Below are positions 27,027-35,221 of a stretch of 64,000 nt of DNA, piece by piece. This DNA is from Jannaschia sp. W003 (GTDB lineage: Bacteria > Pseudomonadota > Alphaproteobacteria > Rhodobacterales > Rhodobacteraceae), in the NCBI RefSeq assembly GCF_025144335.1, contig NZ_CP083539.1, positions 2,915,501-2,979,500 on the forward strand, given 5' to 3'. The notes under the pieces were generated by a model that was not told where the DNA came from, did no database searches, and was given only the letters and a program-made list of their open reading frames with translations. The position numbers and the translations under genes are program-made. Positions within the stretch are counted from its first letter, which is position 1. Every line of letters starts with the position of its first letter.

Positions 27027-27314
27027 TCAGACCCCCTCCAGCAACATGATTTGCGCGTCCCCCGCCCCCTCCCGGTGCCGGCGCGCGGCCTGGTACTCCT
27101 CGCTGTCGTAGCAAGCCCGCGCCGTCGCCATGTCGGGGAACTCGATCACCACGTTGCGGGGCCGGCTCTCGCCCTCGAGCCCCACGACCTCGCCGCCCCG
27201 GGCGAGCACCCTGGCACCGAACCGCTCGAACGCCGCCGTCGCCCCCTTGGCGTAGAGCGCGTAGGGGTCCGGGTCCGTCACGGTCACGTGGGCGATCCAG
27301 TAAGCCTTGGGCAT
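27027..27314 (-). CDS. DUF1330 protein
   Basis: A 95-residue DUF1330 protein of the dimeric alpha-beta barrel type: PKAYWIAHVTVTDPDPYALYA, RGGEVVGLEGESRPRNVVIEFPD, and the ending YDSEEYQAARRHREGAGDAQIMLLEG. The start ATG follows GGAGAAGACC. The gene is divergent from preT and shares with it a control region containing a palindrome (27335-27352), so it may belong to the pyrimidine regulon. No reaction is known for the family. Confidence 0.92.
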   Translation of the reverse strand: MPKAYWIAHVTVTDPDPYALYAKGATAAFERFGARVLARGGEVVGLEGESRPRNVVIEFPDMATARACYDSEEYQAARRHREGAGDAQIMLLEGV

Positions 27315-27334
27315 GGGTCTTCTCCGCTCCGAAA

Positions 27335-27352
27335 TTTTACCAGTTGATAAAA
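27335..27352. promoter_or_regulatory. Candidate RutR-type operator in preT / DUF1330 control region
   Basis: TTTTACCAGTTGATAAAA agrees with its own reverse complement at 14 of 18 positions, in an AT-rich patch between two divergent starts. Its core resembles the palindrome at 33580-33599 and the RutR consensus TTGACCAnnTGGTCAA, but with looser arms. Likely bound by the TetR-family regulator encoded at 32876-33484. Confidence 0.5.
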
Positions 27353-27409
27353 AATCGGATCGTGGCACTGTGGCAAGCACAATCGGAGCGGGAGCGCGGG
27401 GAGAGCGAC

Positions 27410-28849
27410 ATGACCGAGGCGATGCGACTGGACGGCATCCGGGCCGGGCGGCTGGGCGAGGAGGACCTCGCGCGGAACTTCGACGACCTCCATCCCCGCT
27501 TCGATCCCCACGAGGCGGCCGTGGCCGCGGACCGCTGCTACTTCTGCTTCGACGCCCCCTGCGTCACCGCCTGCCCCACGGCGATCGACATCCCGCTCTT
27601 CATCCGCCAGATCCAGACCGGCCAGCCCGAGGCGGCGGCCAAGACCATCTTCGACCAGAACATCCTCGGCGGCATGTGCGGCCGGGTCTGCCCCGTGGAG
27701 ACGCTGTGCCAGGAGGCCTGCGTGCGCGAGGCCGCGGAAGGCAAGCCGGTCGAGATCGGCCGCCTCCAGCGCTACGCCACCGACGCCATGATGGAACGCG
27801 GCGAGCACCCCTACGCCCGCGCGCCCGAGACCGGGAAGCGGATCGCCGTGGTCGGCGCCGGCCCCGCGGGCCTCGCCGCCGCGCACCGGCTGGCGATGCA
27901 CGGGCACGCCGTCACTCTCTACGACGCTAAGCCCAAGCCCGGCGGGCTCAACGAGTACGGCATCGCCCAGTACAAGACGCCCCACGGCTACGCGCAGGCC
28001 GAGGTGGATTGGCTCCTCAAGATCGGGGGCATCGCCGTGGAGACGGGCCGCGCCATCGGAGACGGGCTGACGCTCCAGCAGCTTCGCGCGGACTTCGACG
28101 CGGTGTTCCTCGGGATCGGCCTCGCCGGGGTCGGACGCCTCGGGCTGGAGGGCGAGGAGGCCGCGGGCGCCGAGAACGCCGTCGACTTCATCGCCGCCCT
28201 GCGCCAGCAGGACGACCTCACGCAGCTGCCCATCGGCCGCCACGTCGTGGTGATCGGCGGCGGCATGACGGCCGTCGATGCGGCCGTGCAGTCCAAGTTG
28301 CTCGGCGCCGACACCGTGACCATCGCCTACCGCCGCGACCGCGCCCAGATGCCCGCGAGCCGCTGGGAGCAGGATCTGGCCGCGTCGCACGGCGTGCGCC
28401 TGATGTTCGGCGTGGCCCCGAAGGCGCTGGAGGCCGAGGGCGGGCGCCTGCGCGGCGTGGTGCTCGACGTGCTGAACCCCGACATGACCGCCACCGGCGA
28501 GACCGTCACCGTTCGCGCCGACCAGATGTTCCGCGCCATCGGCCAGCGGCTGGAGGCGGTGGAAGGCCTCGCCCTCGACGGCGGCAAGATCGCCGTCGAT
28601 GCCGCGGGCCGCACCTCGCTCGACGGCGTCTGGGCGGGCGGCGACTGCGCCGCGGGCGGCGAGGACCTCACCGTCACCGCGGTGGCGCAAGGCCGCGACG
28701 CCGCCGAGGCGATCCACGCCGCGCTCACCGGCGCCCGGCCGGCCGCCAACCGCCCCGCGATCGGCGAGCCCCTGCGCGGCATCGACGCCCCGCCTCATGG
28801 CCAGGCGCCCCATGATCGGATGCCCGTGCCCTCGGGCGGAGGGCGCTGA
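27410..28849 (+). CDS. preT: NAD(P)-dependent dihydropyrimidine dehydrogenase subunit PreT
   Basis: A 479-residue iron-sulfur flavoprotein that feeds electrons from NAD(P)H to PreA, which reduces uracil and thymine. The N-terminal iron-sulfur cysteines are in RCYFCFDAPCVTACPTAIDI (about 39-58) and GGMCGRVCPVETLCQEAC (about 85-102). The FAD site is VVGAGPAGLAAAHRL near 147 and the NAD(P) site VVIGGGMTAVDAAVQSKLLG near 280. The start is the ATG after GCGGGGAGAGCGAC; a longer frame runs into the operator region. It heads the catabolic operon. Confidence 0.94.
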   Translation: MTEAMRLDGIRAGRLGEEDLARNFDDLHPRFDPHEAAVAADRCYFCFDAPCVTACPTAIDIPLFIRQIQTGQPEAAAKTIFDQNILGGMCGRVCPVETLCQEACVREAAEGKPVEIGRLQRYATDAMMERGEHPYARAPETGKRIAVVGAGPAGLAAAHRLAMHGHAVTLYDAKPKPGGLNEYGIAQYKTPHGYAQAEVDWLLKIGGIAVETGRAIGDGLTLQQLRADFDAVFLGIGLAGVGRLGLEGEEAAGAENAVDFIAALRQQDDLTQLPIGRHVVVIGGGMTAVDAAVQSKLLGADTVTIAYRRDRAQMPASRWEQDLAASHGVRLMFGVAPKALEAEGGRLRGVVLDVLNPDMTATGETVTVRADQMFRAIGQRLEAVEGLALDGGKIAVDAAGRTSLDGVWAGGDCAAGGEDLTVTAVAQGRDAAEAIHAALTGARPAANRPAIGEPLRGIDAPPHGQAPHDRMPVPSGGGR

Positions 28850-28850
28850 G

Positions 28851-29000
28851 GTGCCCCGCCCCCGCATCGCGTTCCGCTCGCGCCACTGGACCACGCTGCC
28901 GGAGCTGGGCCGCCTGATCCGCATGCTGGCCCTCGTTCCCGACGAGGCGCCCCCCGCCACCGAGGCCGCGCCCCCCCGCGCCGCCATCGCCGCCGCCTGA
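28851..29000 (+). CDS. Small ORF between preT and preA
   Basis: A 49-codon frame starting at GTG one base after the preT stop and ending ten bases before the preA start. The first part is basic with aromatics (RPRIAFRSRHWTTLPELGRL) and the second part is Ala/Pro-rich. Tight packing in the operon favours a real gene; lack of a known family and low-complexity composition argue for caution. Confidence 0.4.
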   Translation: MPRPRIAFRSRHWTTLPELGRLIRMLALVPDEAPPATEAAPPRAAIAAA

Positions 29001-29010
29001 GGAGACCGCC

Positions 29011-30318
29011 ATGGCCGACCTTTCCGCCGACTTCGTGGGCATTCGCTCCCCCAATCCGTTCTGGCTGGCCTCGGCGCCGCCCACCGACAAGGAGTACAAC
29101 GTCCGTCGCGCCTTCGAGGCCGGATGGGGCGGCGTGGTCTGGAAGACGCTGGGGGCCGAGGGCCCGCCGGTCGTCAACGTCAACGGCCCCCGCTACGGCG
29201 CGATCCACGGCGCCGACCGCCGCCTGCTCGGCCTCAACAACATCGAGCTGATCACCGACCGCCCGCTGGAGGTGAACCTGCGCGAGATGAAGGCGGTCAA
29301 GCGCGACTACCCCGACCGAGCGCTGATCGCCTCGATCATGGTGCCCTGCGAGGAGGAGGCCTGGCGCGCCATCCTGCCCCGCGTCGAGGAGACCGGCGCC
29401 GACGGGATCGAGCTGAACTTCGGCTGCCCGCACGGCATGTCCGAGCGCGGCATGGGCTCGGCGGTGGGCCAGGTGCCCGAGTACATCGAGATGGTCGCCC
29501 GCTGGTGCAAGCAGTACACCCGCATGCCCGTGATCGTGAAGCTGACCCCCAACATCACCGACATCCGCAAGCCCGCCGCGGCGGCGAAGCGCGGGGGCGC
29601 GGATGCGGTGTCGCTGATCAACACGATCAACTCGATCACCTCCGTGGACCTCGACAGCTTCGCGCCCGAGCCGACCATCGACGGCAAGGGCTCCCACGGC
29701 GGCTACTGCGGCCCGGCGGTGAAGCCCATCGCCCTGAGCATGGTCTCCGAGATCGCCCGCGCCGAGGAGACGCGCGGCCTTCCCATCTCGGGCATCGGCG
29801 GCGTGACCACCTGGCGCGACGCGGCCGAGTACATCGCCCTGTCGTGCGGCAACGTGCAGGTCTGCACCGCGGCGATGACCTACGGATTCGGCATCATCAA
29901 GGAGCTGACGGCGGGCCTCGAGCGATACATGGACGAGAAGGGCTATGCCTCAATCGAGGACTTCCGCGGCCGCGCCGTGTCCAACGTCACCGACTGGAAG
30001 CACCTCAATCTCAACTACGTGACCAAGGCACGGATCGACCAGGATCTCTGCATCAAGTGCGGCCGCTGCTACGCCGCCTGCGAGGACACCAGCCACCAGG
30101 CCATCGGGGTCGGCCCCGGCCGCACCTTCGAGGTGATCGACGCCGAATGCGTGGCCTGCAACCTGTGCGTCGACGTCTGCCCCGTGGAGGACTGCATCAC
30201 CATGGAGCGCCTCGCGCCCGGCACCGTCGACCCGCGCACGGGCCGCACCGTGGAGGCCGAGCCGGCGGACTGGACCACGCACCCGAACAACCCGGCGACG
30301 CGCGTGGCCGCGGAGTAG
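29011..30318 (+). CDS. preA: NAD-dependent dihydropyrimidine dehydrogenase subunit PreA
   Basis: A 435-residue FMN and iron-sulfur protein, the catalytic subunit that reduces uracil to dihydrouracil. The DHOD-like barrel includes VNVNGPRYGAIHG, LNNIELITDRPLE and the active-site loop NFGCPHGMSERGMGSAVGQ near 135-153. The C-terminal ferredoxin part carries CIKCGRCYAAC near 346 and CVACNLCVDVCPVEDC near 380. The ribosome site is GAGGAGACCGCC. It works with PreT and feeds dihydropyrimidinase (35530-36993) and beta-ureidopropionase (33614-34870). Confidence 0.96.
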   Translation: MADLSADFVGIRSPNPFWLASAPPTDKEYNVRRAFEAGWGGVVWKTLGAEGPPVVNVNGPRYGAIHGADRRLLGLNNIELITDRPLEVNLREMKAVKRDYPDRALIASIMVPCEEEAWRAILPRVEETGADGIELNFGCPHGMSERGMGSAVGQVPEYIEMVARWCKQYTRMPVIVKLTPNITDIRKPAAAAKRGGADAVSLINTINSITSVDLDSFAPEPTIDGKGSHGGYCGPAVKPIALSMVSEIARAEETRGLPISGIGGVTTWRDAAEYIALSCGNVQVCTAAMTYGFGIIKELTAGLERYMDEKGYASIEDFRGRAVSNVTDWKHLNLNYVTKARIDQDLCIKCGRCYAACEDTSHQAIGVGPGRTFEVIDAECVACNLCVDVCPVEDCITMERLAPGTVDPRTGRTVEAEPADWTTHPNNPATRVAAE

Positions 30319-30398
30319 TTCCGCCCGGTCCCCGGCCGGCGACCTGCGATCCACTTGCCTAGGCGAGGCGCTTCGGAGGGGGGCGCCGCGTCCGCGTT

Positions 30399-30414
30399 CG
30401 CCCGCCGGCGGGCG
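30399..30414. terminator. Perfect 16-base palindrome between convergent genes
   Basis: CGCCCGCCGGCGGGCG lies between the end of preA and the end of the opposing secreted-protein gene. It can form a very GC-rich hairpin or cruciform. A terminator role is inferred from location only. Confidence 0.4.
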
Positions 30415-30426
30415 TGGCTGCCCCGG

Positions 30427-30906
30427 TCAGGGCAGCGTCACCGTCCCGCTGACGGTGTTGACGTTCCGTCCCGTGCCCGGGTCGGTCAGCGACGAGAAGT
30501 CGCCGCTGCCGCTCGCCTCGACCCACTTGCCGGTCCCGCCCGTGACCGACCAGTCGCCGGTGACCGCGCCGTCCGCGCCGAGGCCGCTCGGCGTCCACTG
30601 CATGCTGACCATGTCGCCGTCCGCGTCGGTGTAGAGGCAGCGACCGCCCCCCGCGACGGCACCGGCCTTCACCTCCATCGCGCCGAAGCACGGTCCGGTC
30701 ATTCCGTTCATCGGGTTCGCGGGATCGTCGAGCTGGAAATCGTCGTAGATCGTGCGGAGCTCCACGAGCATGTGCCCCTCGGCGACCGCGTGCATGGTGT
30801 TGTCGGCCTGGCCGTGCCCGGTGCCCGAGACCGTCATCTCCCCCGCCCACGCGAGCGGAGCGGCAATGCACGCGAAGGCGCCGACTAGGCTCGTCTTGAT
30901 CTTCAT
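30427..30906 (-). CDS. Hypothetical secreted protein
   Basis: A 159-residue protein with a signal peptide (MKIKTSLVGAFACIAAPLAWA) and a mature part rich in Gly, Ser, Thr and Asp, with many short alternating strands (MTVSGTGHGQAD, GDWSVTGGTGKWVEASGSGDF). It looks like a small all-beta secreted protein; a match to a lipocalin-like or allene-oxide-cyclase-like barrel is possible but not claimed. The ribosome site is GGGGAGGACGATACC. A palindrome lies 34 bases upstream. It is not obviously part of the pyrimidine pathway. Confidence 0.75.
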   Translation of the reverse strand: MKIKTSLVGAFACIAAPLAWAGEMTVSGTGHGQADNTMHAVAEGHMLVELRTIYDDFQLDDPANPMNGMTGPCFGAMEVKAGAVAGGGRCLYTDADGDMVSMQWTPSGLGADGAVTGDWSVTGGTGKWVEASGSGDFSSLTDPGTGRNVNTVSGTVTLP

Positions 30907-30939
30907 GGTATCGTCCTCCCCATCGCGCCGACCCGTAGT

Positions 30940-30952
30940 TGACGCTGCGTCA
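30940..30952. promoter_or_regulatory. Candidate operator palindrome
   Basis: TGACGC-T-GCGTCA is an exact 13-base interrupted palindrome, 34 bases before the start of the secreted-protein gene on the minus strand. It may bind a regulator; there is no further support. Confidence 0.35.
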
Positions 30953-31092
30953 GCCTACCACGACGCCGCTCCGCTGTCGATTTTCGCCCCGATCCCTCGG
31001 GCAGCGTGCACGGACCCGCCGCGCGGCCCGCCCTGCCCTGGGGCGGGACGACGACCTCTCGACGCGGGGGTCCCGCCCCCTATTTTCACTCC

Positions 31093-31746
31093 ATGGCCCG
31101 TTCCGCTCCCGAGCAGCGACACGTCCGGCCCGCGCCCGAGCCGCGGCCCCGTCTCACGCTGCGGCTCTCCTCGTTCCTCAGCCTGATCACCCGCGACGTG
31201 GGCGACCAGCTCCGATCGCTCGACGGGCACCGCCACCGCGACTTCGACTTCTACGCCCCGTTCCGCGACGCACTGCGTGCCTACGCCATCGAGGGGCTCG
31301 GGCGCGGGGAGGCGCTGGAGGGGATCGAGGCGACGTCCACCCAGTCCATGCTCCGGCGCAACGGCGAGGTGTTCGAGCGCGTGGCCGACTGGCTCGACCG
31401 CCAGGGGGGCCGGATGGTGCCGCCGCCCTCGGGCGTGTGGCGGGCGCCGGGCGGGGCGCTGGAGATCGAGGTGGCACCGGAGATCGCCATCGAGGGGCGC
31501 CATGGCCGGCTCGACGTGATCGCGGTCTACGGGCGCGAGGCGCCGCGCCTGCGCCGCGATCAGGCCGGCGCGGTGGCGCGCATCATGGGGGAGACGTTCG
31601 CGGATATAGACGGCGCGACCTTCGGGGTGCTCGACGCGGAAGCGGGCCAAGTTCTTCGCACGCCCACGGCCTTCTCGGACCGGGTGCTGGAGGCGGAGCT
31701 TCGGGTAATCACCGAGGAGCTGGGCGCGAAGGCGCGCCGGATGTAG
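31093..31746 (+). CDS. Hypothetical protein
   Basis: A 217-residue, mostly hydrophilic protein without signal peptide. The N-terminus is basic (MARSAPEQRHVRPAPEPRPR), followed by LTLRLSSFLSLITRDVGDQLRS and a region ending EAELRVITEELGAKARR. The start is the ATG at 31093; upstream codons look non-coding and no strong ribosome site is visible. No family recognised. Confidence 0.65.
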   Translation: MARSAPEQRHVRPAPEPRPRLTLRLSSFLSLITRDVGDQLRSLDGHRHRDFDFYAPFRDALRAYAIEGLGRGEALEGIEATSTQSMLRRNGEVFERVADWLDRQGGRMVPPPSGVWRAPGGALEIEVAPEIAIEGRHGRLDVIAVYGREAPRLRRDQAGAVARIMGETFADIDGATFGVLDAEAGQVLRTPTAFSDRVLEAELRVITEELGAKARRM

Positions 31747-31795
31747 ACGCCGGCGGTGGGGGACGGCACATGGCCGTCCCTCGCGCCTTTTGGTG

Positions 31796-32692
31796 TCAGG
31801 CCGTGGCGGCGGTCCGGCGCCGTCTCGCGACGAGGAGCGTGCCGAACGCGCCGAGCAGCAGGAACGCCGACGCCGGCAGCGGAACCGGCGAGAAGCCAAC
31901 GATCGAGGCCTGCGAGACCGATGCCGAGAGCGAGCCCGCGTCCTTGAACAACCCGGCGTCGTCCATCGTGCCGAGCACGGCCTGCATCGGCACGGGGGTG
32001 GGCACCACGTCCTGCACCGGGTCCGCGGCTGCCGCATCGCCGCCGACGAAGGCGACCTGCTGCAGGAGCGGCGCCAGCACGCCCGCGTCGCGGGGGGCGG
32101 CCGAGCCGATTTCCAGCTCCGCCGGGTTCGGCGTGGCGGCGGTCGGCCCGCCGGCGAGACCACCGAGGAGCAGGTCGACCGGCGCGGTCAGACCCGAGCC
32201 GTTGCCTGCCCCCGCGACATCGGAGGGGGTCTCGCCGCCAACGGGCCCGTCGCTGTCAGGATCGCTGGCACGGGACTGCGCGACGCCACCCGAAGCGAGC
32301 GCCCCGATCGAACCCGCGCCGCCCGAAGCGATGGTCCCGACGGTCCCGGCGCCGCTCGAGGCGAGCGCAGCCACGGGGTTGGCCCCACCCGAAGCGCCCG
32401 CTCCGCCCGAACCGCCACCACTCGCGCCGCGGCCTCCGCCCGCTCCCGCAGAGCCGGAGGCGCCCAGGCTGGCGGTCCGGCCCACGGGGCCCGCCACCGA
32501 GGAGGACGACGCGCCGCCGCGCTTCGCGGACCCTGCCACTCCGGACGCCCGGGCGGGTGCGGCGCCGACGGCGTTCCCACCCGCCGGTGCGCCCACGAAC
32601 ACGATGTCGGAGGAGCCGGACATGGTCGTCGCCGCCACCGCCGCGGACGGCAGGGCGAACGATGCGAGGATCACGGGCAGCAGACGTCTCAT
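31796..32692 (-). CDS. Low-complexity secreted protein with VPLPA-CTERM sorting signal
   Basis: A 298-residue protein with an N-terminal signal peptide (MRRLLPVILASFALPSAAVAA), a long Gly/Ala/Ser-rich body with almost no large residues, and the C-terminal tripartite signal VPLPASAFLLLGAFGTLL followed by ARRRR. This is the VPLPA-CTERM motif: a short VPLPA box, one membrane helix and a basic tail. Its known processing enzyme is the exosortase D class, found in Rhodobacterales with exopolysaccharide genes; none is in this window. It is probably an extracellular or surface matrix protein. A GTG 12 bases upstream is an alternative start. Confidence 0.85.
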   Translation of the reverse strand: MRRLLPVILASFALPSAAVAATTMSGSSDIVFVGAPAGGNAVGAAPARASGVAGSAKRGGASSSSVAGPVGRTASLGASGSAGAGGGRGASGGGSGGAGASGGANPVAALASSGAGTVGTIASGGAGSIGALASGGVAQSRASDPDSDGPVGGETPSDVAGAGNGSGLTAPVDLLLGGLAGGPTAATPNPAELEIGSAAPRDAGVLAPLLQQVAFVGGDAAAADPVQDVVPTPVPMQAVLGTMDDAGLFKDAGSLSASVSQASIVGFSPVPLPASAFLLLGAFGTLLVARRRRTAATA

Positions 32693-32875
32693 GGGGCAGC
32701 TCACTGTTGTCGAGGGCGGATCAAGACCGAACCGCCGATCTTCGGCTCGCGCTCGAGCATGATGTAGGGCCGTTCCCCCTGATTATCGAGGCCCGATTGC
32801 GCCCGCAAGCGATTGTCGCCGTTCCGAGAACGGCAAGGGTCGGAAAACTCCGGGCTTTGTTCCGCCTGCTGGGCG

Positions 32876-33484
32876 CTACGGCGCCAGCACCCGCCGGAAA
32901 TGTACCTCCAGCTCCTGCTCCGCCTCGCTCCAGGGGTCGCGGTTTCGGCCCAGCACCGCGCGCACCTGGGCCTCGAAATCTGCGTAGTGCTGCGTCAGCG
33001 CCCAGATCGAGAACACGAGGTGATGCGGGTCGAGCCGCGCGAGGCGCCCCGCCTCCATCCACCCCGCGATCACGGCCGCCTTCTCGTCGACCATCGCCCG
33101 CAGGTCGCGCAGCTCCGACTCCAGCATCGGCGCGCCGCGCAGGATCTCGCCCGCGAAGAGGCGCGATTCGCGGGGGTAGTCGCGCGCGAGCTCCAGCTTG
33201 CGATGCACGTAGGCCAGCATCTCGGCCATCGGCTCGCCGTCGGCATCCAGTGCCCGCAGCGGATCGAGCCAAGTGTCGAGGAGCGTGTCGAGGAGGGCGA
33301 CGTACACCGCCTCCTTGGACGCGAAGTAGTAGAGGAGGTTAGGCTTCGACAGCCCGGCCGCCTTGGCCAGCCCGTCGAGGGTGGCGCCCCGAAAGCCCTC
33401 GGCCGCGAACACCTCGATGGCGGCGTCGAGGATGCGCGCCCGGTTGCGCCGCTGGATGCGAGTGCCCCCGCCGCTGTCGTCCAT
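32876..33484 (-). CDS. TetR-family regulator, RutR-like
   Basis: A 202-residue repressor. The helix-turn-helix is in RILDAAIEVFAAEGFRGATLDGLAKAAGLSKPNLLYYF, given here in pieces: RILDAAIEVFAAEGF (17-31), then GLAKAAGLSKPNLLYYF. The C-terminal ligand domain ESRLFAGEILRGAP and HLVFSIWALTQHYADFEAQV is of the RutR (YcdC) type, which in E. coli binds uracil. It is divergent from the ureidopropionase gene with the palindrome 33580-33599 between them, so it most likely controls the pyrimidine genes and is released by a pyrimidine or its breakdown product. Confidence 0.9.
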   Translation of the reverse strand: MDDSGGGTRIQRRNRARILDAAIEVFAAEGFRGATLDGLAKAAGLSKPNLLYYFASKEAVYVALLDTLLDTWLDPLRALDADGEPMAEMLAYVHRKLELARDYPRESRLFAGEILRGAPMLESELRDLRAMVDEKAAVIAGWMEAGRLARLDPHHLVFSIWALTQHYADFEAQVRAVLGRNRDPWSEAEQELEVHFRRVLAP

Positions 33485-33579
33485 GGCCCCATCCTTCCCT
33501 GCCCGGGCTCTCCCGTCCAGCCCGCGGTGCGCGGCGATGCGCGCGGCGGTTGACTGAATGCCGCCCCGTGGTAGCGTCG

Positions 33580-33599
33580 ATTTGACCAAGCGGTCAAAT
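33580..33599. promoter_or_regulatory. RutR-type operator in front of the beta-ureidopropionase gene
   Basis: ATTTGACCAAGCGGTCAAAT has perfect eight-base arms around AAGC and closely matches the E. coli RutR consensus TTGACCAnnTGGTCAA. It ends 14 bases before the ATG at 33614 and lies between this gene and its likely regulator gene. Confidence 0.8.
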
Positions 33600-33613
33600 A
33601 TGAGGGGAACAGC

Positions 33614-34870
33614 ATGGACGGCGCGCACGGGAGCAACCTTCGGATCGACGCCGAGCGGCTGTGGGACAGCCTCATGGAGATGGCGAAGATCGGCCCCGGC
33701 GTGGCGGGCGGCAACAACCGCCAGACCCTGACCGACGCCGACTCCGAGGGCCGCGCCCTGTTCCAACGCTGGTGCGAGGCCGCGGGCTGCACCATGGGCG
33801 TGGATGCCATCGGCAACATGTTCGCCCGCCGCGAGGGCACCGAGGACCTGCCGGCGGTCTATGTCGGCTCGCACCTCGACACCCAGCCCACGGGCGGCAA
33901 GTACGACGGCGTGCTCGGCGTGCTCGGCGGGCTGGAGGTCGTGCGGACCCTCAACGACCTGAACGTGAAGACCCGCCGCCCCATCGTGGTGGTCAACTGG
34001 ACCAACGAGGAGGGCACTCGCTTCGCCCCCGCCATGCTGGCCTCGGGCGTGTTCGCCGGGGTCCACACGCAAGGGTGGTGCGAGGACCGCACCGACGCCG
34101 AAGGCAAACGCTTCGGCGACGAACTAGACCGCATCGGCTGGCGCGGCGCCGAGGAGGTGGGCGCCCGCCGGGATGACATCCACGCCATGTTCGAGCTGCA
34201 CATCGAGCAGGGGCCCATCCTGGAGGCCGAGGACGTCGACATCGGCGTCGTGACCCACGGGCAGGGCCTGTCGTGGACGCAGGTGACCGTCACCGGCAAG
34301 GACAGCCACACCGGCTCCACCCCGATGCCGATGCGCCGCGACGCGGGCCTCGGCATGGCGCGCATCCTGGAGGCGGTGAACGCCATCGCGCTGAGCCACG
34401 CCCCCCACGCGGTCGGCGCGGCGGGCCACATCGACGTGCACCCCAACTCGCGCAACGTGATTCCGGGCAAAGTCGTCTTTACGGTCGACTTCCGCTCGCC
34501 CGACCTCGCGGTGATCGAGGACATGGAGGCGCGGCTGAAGGCGGAGGCCGAGCGCATCTGCGGCGAGATGGGCCTTGGGGTCGAGCTGGAGAAGGTCGGC
34601 GGCTTCGACCCTGTCGCCTTCGACGAGGGCTGCGTCGCCGCCGTGCGCGCCGCGGCCGAGCGGCTGGGCCACTCCCACCGCGACATCATCTCGGGCGCCG
34701 GCCACGATGCCTGCTGGATCAACCGGGTCGCGCCCACGGCCATGATCATGTGCCCCTGCGTCGACGGCCTGAGCCACAACGAGGCCGAGGAGATCAGCCG
34801 GGAGTGGGCGCAGGCGGGCACCGACGTGCTGCTGGGCGCGGTGCTGGAATCGGCCGAGGTGGTGTCTTGA
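33614..34870 (+). CDS. pydC: Beta-ureidopropionase / N-carbamoyl amidohydrolase (M20 family)
   Basis: A 418-residue binuclear metal hydrolase that cuts N-carbamoyl-beta-alanine to beta-alanine, carbon dioxide and ammonia, the last step of reductive pyrimidine breakdown. Metal-ligand motifs are YVGSHLDTQPTGGKYDG (near 81-97), WTNEEGTRFAP (near 130), HIEQGPILE (near 196) and the late His in CVDGLSHNEAEE (near 385). The dimerisation part carries GKDSHTGSTPMPMRRDAG. Close relatives act on allantoate or N-carbamoyl-L-amino acids, but the operator and neighbours argue for the pyrimidine pathway. Confidence 0.93.
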   Translation: MDGAHGSNLRIDAERLWDSLMEMAKIGPGVAGGNNRQTLTDADSEGRALFQRWCEAAGCTMGVDAIGNMFARREGTEDLPAVYVGSHLDTQPTGGKYDGVLGVLGGLEVVRTLNDLNVKTRRPIVVVNWTNEEGTRFAPAMLASGVFAGVHTQGWCEDRTDAEGKRFGDELDRIGWRGAEEVGARRDDIHAMFELHIEQGPILEAEDVDIGVVTHGQGLSWTQVTVTGKDSHTGSTPMPMRRDAGLGMARILEAVNAIALSHAPHAVGAAGHIDVHPNSRNVIPGKVVFTVDFRSPDLAVIEDMEARLKAEAERICGEMGLGVELEKVGGFDPVAFDEGCVAAVRAAAERLGHSHRDIISGAGHDACWINRVAPTAMIMCPCVDGLSHNEAEEISREWAQAGTDVLLGAVLESAEVVS

Positions 34871-34951
34871 GGATCGCGCGGTTGATCGGCATCCGCGGCC
34901 CTGCCACCCTCTGCGCGGCGCTGCTGCGCCTGGTCCACCGGAGACGTTTCC

Positions 34952-35221
34952 ATGACAGCACGAATCCTCCCCGCCCTCGCGGCGCTCGCCCTTCTCTCGG
35001 CTTGCGGCGCCCCGGCGCCGACGGGGCCGGCGGGATCCTCCGGCGTGGAGGCCGGGCGGACCTCCGTTCCGAAGGTGGTGCTGAGCCGCGTGCCGGCCTC
35101 GGTCCCGTCCGGCGACGTGCTGCGGCGGGACGGCTGCTGGTACTTCCGGCAGTCAGGGCAGGAGTTCCCGGTGGAGCTGACGCCCGGCCGGCCCCTGTGC
35201 GAACGCGGCGCCGCGGCCTGA
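34952..35221 (+). CDS. Small lipoprotein A of the pyrimidine cluster
   Basis: An 89-residue protein with a lipoprotein signal (MTARILPALAALALLSAC, lipobox LLSAC with Cys18). The mature part is short and includes LRRDGCWYFRQSGQEFPVEL. The same pattern (RDGC, aromatic residues, a Gly turn, then PV) appears in the next gene, so the two are paralogues. The ribosome site is CGGAGACGTTTCC. Lies between the ureidopropionase and dihydropyrimidinase genes. Role unknown, perhaps in uptake at the cell envelope. Confidence 0.75.
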   Translation: MTARILPALAALALLSACGAPAPTGPAGSSGVEAGRTSVPKVVLSRVPASVPSGDVLRRDGCWYFRQSGQEFPVELTPGRPLCERGAAA

